Assembly (NCBI GenBank): GCA_903927605.1
Contig: CAIYNT010000179.1
Coordinates: forward strand, 1-18,869
Source: an uncultured Holophagaceae bacterium
GTDB lineage: Bacteria > Acidobacteriota > Holophagae > Holophagales > Holophagaceae
DNA: 18,869 bases
Direction of reading: 5' to 3'
The stretch's first letter is position 1; each line of letters opens with the position of its first letter. The notes beneath the pieces are model-generated. The model had not been told where the DNA came from. It ran no database searches and saw only the letters and a list, made by a program, of their open reading frames with translations. The position numbers and the translations under genes are program-made. Of the stretch, positions 15,574 through 18,869 are shown in pieces.

Positions 15574-15600
15574 TCATCAAACGATCCCGGCGGCCGATAA
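15574..15600 (+). promoter_or_regulatory. Possible sigma-28 (FliA) promoter
   Basis: GCCGATAA at 15593-15600 matches the sigma-28 -10 consensus at all eight positions. The region 11 bp upstream (TCATCAAA, 15574-15581) is a poor match to TAAAGTTT, so the call rests on the -10 box. A start near 15607 would give a leader of about 56 nt for the gene at 15663. Confidence 0.45.
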
Positions 15601-15615
15601 GTGAAACACGGCGTC

Positions 15616-15660
15616 AGGAACAGGGAAGGAGCTCTGTTCCTAAAGCAGCTAAAGGAGGAG
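15616..15660 (+). promoter_or_regulatory. Leader hairpin with GGA loop and very strong ribosome site
   Basis: AGGAACAG (15616-15623) pairs with CTGTTCCT (15634-15641). The 10-nt loop GGAAGGAGCT contains two GGA motifs. Ten bases later comes AAAGGAGGAG (15651-15660), an almost perfect anti-16S match four bases before ATG 15663. GGA in a hairpin loop together with a GGA-bearing ribosome site is the usual layout of a CsrA/RsmA-repressed messenger. CsrA control is inference. Confidence 0.5.
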
Positions 15661-15662
15661 AT

Positions 15663-16103
15663 ATGTCGGACCTGAGTGTTTCTTCGGCGGCCAACTCGAC
15701 CCAGCAGAGCCAGTGGGCTCAGCGGAAGAGCCTATTCGATCAGCTCGGGCAAGCTCTGCAAAAGGGTGACCTCCAGGCTGCCCAGACAGCCTTCGCCGCC
15801 CTACAGCAGAATGCTCCTCAGGGACCCCCGCCCCCGCAGAATGGCCAGGGGAACGCTTCGCAGAACCCGTTCTCGGCCTTGGCCGATGCGCTGCAGAAAG
15901 GCGACCTTGCTGGCGCCCAACAGGCGTTTTCCCAGATCCAGCAGGCCAGGGGTCACCACCACCATCACCGGGCTCAGGCTAGCACCAGCGGGGCTGAAAC
16001 TTCCGCAGCCACATCGAGCACTTTGACCGGTTCCACGCCTTCCACCGCCAGTCCGGTGGAAATCACCATCAACATCAATGGCGGCAACAACATCATAGCC
16101 TGA
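15663..16103 (+). CDS. Small repeat protein with His5 tract, unknown function (second of three)
   Basis: A 146-residue Cys-free protein with no signal peptide. It has two copies of a 25-residue helical unit. FDQLGQALQKGDL...AAQTAF...LQQ (about 25-49) and FSALADALQKGDL...GAQQAF...IQQ (70-94) share about 15 of 25 positions, with the core ALQKGDL identical. A Pro/Gln/Asn linker (51-68) separates them. After the second come five histidines (98-102), a Ser/Thr/Ala tail and a hydrophobic end, PVEITININGGNNIIA. I recall similar GDL-xx-AQ-xAF repeats in unnamed bacterial proteins but no function. The start is fixed by the strong ribosome site. Confidence 0.75.
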   Translation: MSDLSVSSAANSTQQSQWAQRKSLFDQLGQALQKGDLQAAQTAFAALQQNAPQGPPPPQNGQGNASQNPFSALADALQKGDLAGAQQAFSQIQQARGHHHHHRAQASTSGAETSAATSSTLTGSTPSTASPVEITININGGNNIIA

Positions 16104-16119
16104 GCTGATGCTTGGGCTC

Positions 16120-16175
16120 GCCAGGTTCCGGTATACGCCTGAACCTGGCATTTAGCATCCCGAGATTCCTCGGGA
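16120..16175 (+). terminator. Two consecutive hairpins after the second small gene
   Basis: GCCAGGTTC (16120-16128) pairs with GAACCTGGC (16141-16149), a perfect 9-bp stem with a 12-nt loop. TCCCGAG (16158-16164) pairs with CTCGGGA (16169-16175) around ATTC. Only short T-runs follow each (ATTTAG, AAGTCTTCTTC), so termination would be weak. They may instead protect the messenger 3' end or separate the expression of genes two and three. Confidence 0.45.
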
Positions 16176-16241
16176 AAGTCTTCTTCGGCCCCTCTTGAAC
16201 GTGCCTGTTCCTGTCGATACCAACATTCAGAGGTGACTTCC

Positions 16242-16847
16242 ATGGATGTCGGAGCTGCGAGTGCGTTGACTCTCTCCAATTACCAGATGGCTTTGAATAG
16301 CTATGGTCAGGGCGTCATTTCCTCTCTGGCCAACGCTATCGGCACGTCTTCTGCGACGAGTGGCCCCAAGAACACCGCAGTCCTCCAGGATATTTCCAAC
16401 ATCTATTCCAGCCTGACGGGCGACGCGAACGGTGGTCTGTCGGCAGCGGATTCCCTCTCTTCCTCCGCCGATACGAACGTGCTCAGCCCACCCGAAAGTG
16501 GCCCTGATTCGTCCTCGGTCACCAGTGGGAGCGCCGCTTTCACGGCGTCTCTCGCGACTTCCTCGGCAATGTTTGGAGGGTTGGATTCCACCTCTGCTTC
16601 GATTCTATTTGGCGGCACAGGCGTCAGCGGTTCGGATGGTCTCTCCTCTTCAGCCATCAACTTGAACGCCTCCGTGGCCCTGGCCTCCTATACCGCGCAC
16701 CAGAATGGCATTCCTAGCGGTACCATCGGTGCCGCCGCCTCTGCCGCAGCAGCCAAAATCGACACGACCCAGCCAGCCACCATCCAGAACGCCATTCAGT
16801 CCGCGCAGTCCAGCCTGCTCACCAACACCCTGAATATCTTTGGGTAG
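16242..16847 (+). CDS. Ser/Ala-rich small protein of unknown function (third of three)
   Basis: A 201-residue protein I do not recognise. I place the start at ATG 16242, with AGAGG eight bases upstream; an in-frame GTG at 16233 overlaps that ribosome site. It has no Cys or Trp and no signal peptide. The N terminus MDVGAASALTLSNYQMALNS and the C terminus IQNAIQSAQSSLLTNTLNIF are probably helical. They flank a long low-complexity Ser/Ala/Gly/Thr region (about 60-170). Helical ends around a variable middle recall axial appendage proteins, but no family motif is visible. Its stop is 36 bp from the stop of the convergent heme O synthase gene, with no clear terminator between. Confidence 0.7.
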   Translation: MDVGAASALTLSNYQMALNSYGQGVISSLANAIGTSSATSGPKNTAVLQDISNIYSSLTGDANGGLSAADSLSSSADTNVLSPPESGPDSSSVTSGSAAFTASLATSSAMFGGLDSTSASILFGGTGVSGSDGLSSSAINLNASVALASYTAHQNGIPSGTIGAAASAAAAKIDTTQPATIQNAIQSAQSSLLTNTLNIFG

Positions 16848-16883
16848 GGTGCAGAACTGCCCTGGCCAAGTCGTCCTGTGGAT

Positions 16884-17777
16884 CTAGCGGCCGAAGAACG
16901 GATCCAGGATCACCGCGGCTGTGAGCACCAGGGCGAACAGGTTGATGTTCATGAAGACGCGGCGGTAGAGGGGTGCATCCTGGCCTGGCCTCAGCAGAGG
17001 CAACGAGCCGATGATGAGCCAGATAGCGCCCAGGCCGAGCACGAGCTCTGCGGGCCAGGATACCAGCACCCGGAAGAGGGGCAGCAGGCCACAGGCCGCG
17101 GCAGTGCCGCAGGTCCAGGTGAAGGTGAGGCGCGACAGCCGAGGCCGGCCGAAGAGCGAAACCAGCGTGGGGTAGCCGGCCTCCTCGTAGCCCTCGGCGT
17201 GGAGGCCCACCAGCAGCCAGAAGTGGGGCACCTGCCAGATGAAGAACACGAAGGCCAGGGCGAGCACCGAGGGGTCGGATGCACTCCCGCCCGCGGCCGT
17301 CCAGCCGATGGCGGGAGGCAGGGCACCGATGAGGGAGCCGGGCACCACCGCGAAGGCGCTGACGCGTTTCAGAGGCGTATAGAAGCCGTTGTACCAGGCC
17401 AGGGCCAGGACTCCCAGCAGGGCCGACATGAGGTTGTGGGCGAGGAGCAGGACCAGAAAGCCAGCTACCGCTAACACCATCGCAATGAGGGTGGCTCTGG
17501 CAGGAGAAAGATCCCCCCGAGGGATGGGCCGGTTGGCGGTGCGGGGCATCAGGGCGTCGTACTTATGCTCCTGCACCTCGTTCAGGGCGCTGCTGCCCAT
17601 GGCCAGCAGCAGGATGCCGATGAGCGTGGTGGCCAGTCCCGCGTTTACGCCCCTCAGGAAAGCCACATAGCCCGCCGCCGCCGTGAAGGTGGACGCACCT
17701 GATATCCGGAGCTTGGTGAGCTCGAAGAGGATCGAGACGGGGTTCGTCTTTGGGACGGGAAGGGCGGCCACGCTCAA
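16884..17777 (-). CDS. ctaB: Heme O synthase (protoheme IX farnesyltransferase)
   Basis: A UbiA-family membrane prenyltransferase that adds farnesyl to heme b, making heme O for heme-copper oxidases. The first polyprenyl motif is LNEVQEHKYDALMPRTANRP; the usual NxxxDxxxD appears as N66-E70-D74, with Glu for the first Asp. Later come the block YTPLKRVSAFAVVPGSLIGA, then LPPAIGW, and WQVPHFWLLVGLHAEGYEEAG. About eight to nine hydrophobic segments follow the family pattern. No ATG start fits. TTG 17777 has AGGAG seven bases upstream and is preferred; TTG 17795 would add six residues but lacks a site. It follows coxB on the same strand, as expected for oxidase maturation genes. Confidence 0.92.
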   Translation of the reverse strand: MSVAALPVPKTNPVSILFELTKLRISGASTFTAAAGYVAFLRGVNAGLATTLIGILLLAMGSSALNEVQEHKYDALMPRTANRPIPRGDLSPARATLIAMVLAVAGFLVLLLAHNLMSALLGVLALAWYNGFYTPLKRVSAFAVVPGSLIGALPPAIGWTAAGGSASDPSVLALAFVFFIWQVPHFWLLVGLHAEGYEEAGYPTLVSLFGRPRLSRLTFTWTCGTAAACGLLPLFRVLVSWPAELVLGLGAIWLIIGSLPLLRPGQDAPLYRRVFMNINLFALVLTAAVILDPFFGR

Positions 17778-17801
17778 ATCATCGCTCCTGTTCAAGCCGG
17801 A

Positions 17802-17866
17802 GCCCAGCTTGGCTGGGCGAGGGCGCGGGGGTGCAGGGGTGTAGGGCGCAAGCCCGGTCCCCCGGG
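17802..17866 (-). other. Two GC hairpins between coxB and ctaB
   Basis: CCCGG-TCCC-CCGGG (17853-17866) follows the coxB stop directly. GCCCAGC-TTG-GCTGGGC (17802-17818) lies just before the ctaB start region. Neither has a T-tract on the minus strand. They could mark processing or stability points between the two cistrons. Confidence 0.35.
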
Positions 17867-17870
17867 AGGG

Positions 17871-18824
17871 TCATAGGGTCTTGATGTAGCGCACCACTTC
17901 GTTCAGTTCCTGGTCCGTGAGTGGGATCTGGGGCATGGCGGGCGGATAGCCCCGCACCACTTGGTCCATGGGGTTGGTGATCGAGCGGCGCAGGTAGGCA
18001 TCGTCCACAATGATGGTCTTAGAGACCCCGGCTACCAGCACATGCTCCTCTCGGCCATAGAGGGCCTTCAAGGTGGGGCCGACCTTGGGTTTGCCATCAA
18101 CGGAATGGCACGTTAGGCAGCCCTTGGCAGTCAGCACATTTAGGCCCTGGGGCTGGCCGTCCAGACCCGGATGGGCCTCGGTGGCGCGGAAGCTCTTCCC
18201 GGGTTCCGGGGCATCGTCGCCTCCGAAGTACCAGGTCTTAAACTCATCTTCGGGGACGACGATGACCTTGCTCAACATGAGGCTGTGGTCCACGCCACAG
18301 ATCACCGTGCATTCGATATCGAAGGAGCCCAGCTTGGTGGCCTGGAACCAGGTGGTATTGGTGCGACTGGGCACTGCGTCGATCTTGATGCGGAAGGCCG
18401 GCACGAAGAAGCCGTGCACCATGTCGGCACTGCGCACCTCCATCCTCATGGGCTTGCCGATGGGGGCGAAGAGTACCTTGCTCTGCTTACCATTGGGGTA
18501 CTCGAAGGACCAGCTCCACTGGCGTGCCGTCACTTTGATGTCCATGGCGTCGCGAGGGGCTTGGCGCATGTACTCGTAGTTGGTCCAACCGTAGTAGAAG
18601 ATCGACAGGAACAGCACGAGGGGCACGACGGTCCACACGATCTCGAGGCCCACATGCCCTTCGATCTGCTCGGCCCTGGGGTGGCGCTTGCGACTGTAGC
18701 GCACGACGAAGTAGATCATCAGCACGGTGATGAAGATGAGGAACACCACCGAAAGCCCGAACACGTAGAAGAAGACCGCGTCGGACTTCTGGGCCGATAG
18801 GGCGGCTTGGTTCATCCAGTCCAT
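17871..18824 (-). CDS. coxB: Cytochrome c oxidase subunit II with fused cytochrome c (caa3 type)
   Basis: A 317-residue membrane protein that receives electrons at the CuA centre and passes them to subunit I. Two transmembrane helices lie at about 17-41 and 61-80. The ARQWSWSFEYPNG block (100-112) is typical. The CuA ligands are H137, C172, C176, H180 and M183. The residue usually Glu two positions after the first Cys is Val174. A C-terminal class I cytochrome c domain (about 228-317) has CLTCH (236-240) and probable axial ligand Met297, as in caa3 oxidases. ATG 18824 has GAGG five bases upstream. It starts 7 bp after the stop of another minus-strand gene and is followed by ctaB, so it belongs to an operon extending beyond the window. 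Confidence 0.95.
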   Translation of the reverse strand: MDWMNQAALSAQKSDAVFFYVFGLSVVFLIFITVLMIYFVVRYSRKRHPRAEQIEGHVGLEIVWTVVPLVLFLSIFYYGWTNYEYMRQAPRDAMDIKVTARQWSWSFEYPNGKQSKVLFAPIGKPMRMEVRSADMVHGFFVPAFRIKIDAVPSRTNTTWFQATKLGSFDIECTVICGVDHSLMLSKVIVVPEDEFKTWYFGGDDAPEPGKSFRATEAHPGLDGQPQGLNVLTAKGCLTCHSVDGKPKVGPTLKALYGREEHVLVAGVSKTIIVDDAYLRRSITNPMDQVVRGYPPAMPQIPLTDQELNEVVRYIKTL

Positions 18825-18831
18825 GGGAGCC

Positions 18832-18869
18832 TCAGCGGAAAGCGACGTCGGAGAAGAGCAGGGCGAAGA
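18832..18869 (-). CDS. C-terminal end of an upstream gene (partial)
   Basis: On the minus strand an open frame ends FALLFSDVAFR-stop, with TGA at 18834-18832, 7 bp before the coxB start. The hydrophobic residues and close spacing suggest the end of a membrane protein in the same operon. Twelve codons are too few to identify it. Confidence 0.35.
   Translation of the reverse strand, partial: FALLFSDVAFR

Noticed and set aside
16176..16241. Sigma-28 or sigma-54 promoter before the third small gene
   Set aside because: GTCGATAC matches only six of eight -10 positions without a -35, and no GG-N10-GC pair is present.

Overview
The window is GC-rich chromosomal DNA with tightly packed genes on both strands and short intergenic gaps. 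The mix of an alternating housekeeping core (PNPase, RNase G, pantothenate synthesis, QueD), a cytochrome c oxidase subunit II with a fused cytochrome c domain, large SLBB export proteins and Ser/Gln-rich small proteins suggests a Gram-negative bacterium. An Acidobacteriota member of the Holophaga/Geothrix type would fit. That placement is an inference from gene content and was not searched.

Layout. (1) 1-306, minus: 5' part of pnp, with a structured leader. (2) 765-4765, plus: envelope polysaccharide genes, namely a WecA/TagO-type polyprenyl-phosphate sugar-1-phosphate transferase and a very large Wza-like SLBB export protein, closed by an intrinsic terminator. (3) 4835-5684, plus: queD and an LEA14-like lipoprotein. 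(4) 5753-7140, plus: a MntA/HepT (MNT/HEPN) toxin-antitoxin pair and a HAD-type hydrolase. (5) 7151-11164, minus: panB, panC, panD and an RNase E/G family gene. (6) 11221-11469: an AT-rich insertion bounded by 19-bp inverted repeats, MITE-like. (7) 11477-14908, minus: a 1143-residue protein that reads as degenerate kinase, STAND-type ATPase and helical repeats. (8) 14995-16847, plus: three small Cys-free Ser/Gln/Ala-rich proteins without signal peptides. A textbook-spaced sigma-54 promoter precedes the first. A sigma-28-like -10 box and a GGA-loop leader hairpin precede the second. (9) 16884-18869, minus: heme O synthase, cytochrome c oxidase subunit II, and the last codons of another gene.

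The part most likely to hold something undescribed is 11477-16847. There a large signalling-type ATPase with degenerate kinase and Walker features is transcribed divergently, across 86 bp, from a promoter-rich cluster of unrecognised small proteins. The promoter classes (sigma-54, then sigma-28-like with possible CsrA control) resemble a flagellar or surface-appendage hierarchy. This is a hypothesis: none of the three small proteins is recognised.

Elsewhere the genes fit known pathways. The pan genes make pantoate, beta-alanine and pantothenate for CoA. CoxB and CtaB serve a heme-copper oxidase. The transferase starts, and the SLBB protein exports, an extracellular or capsular polysaccharide.
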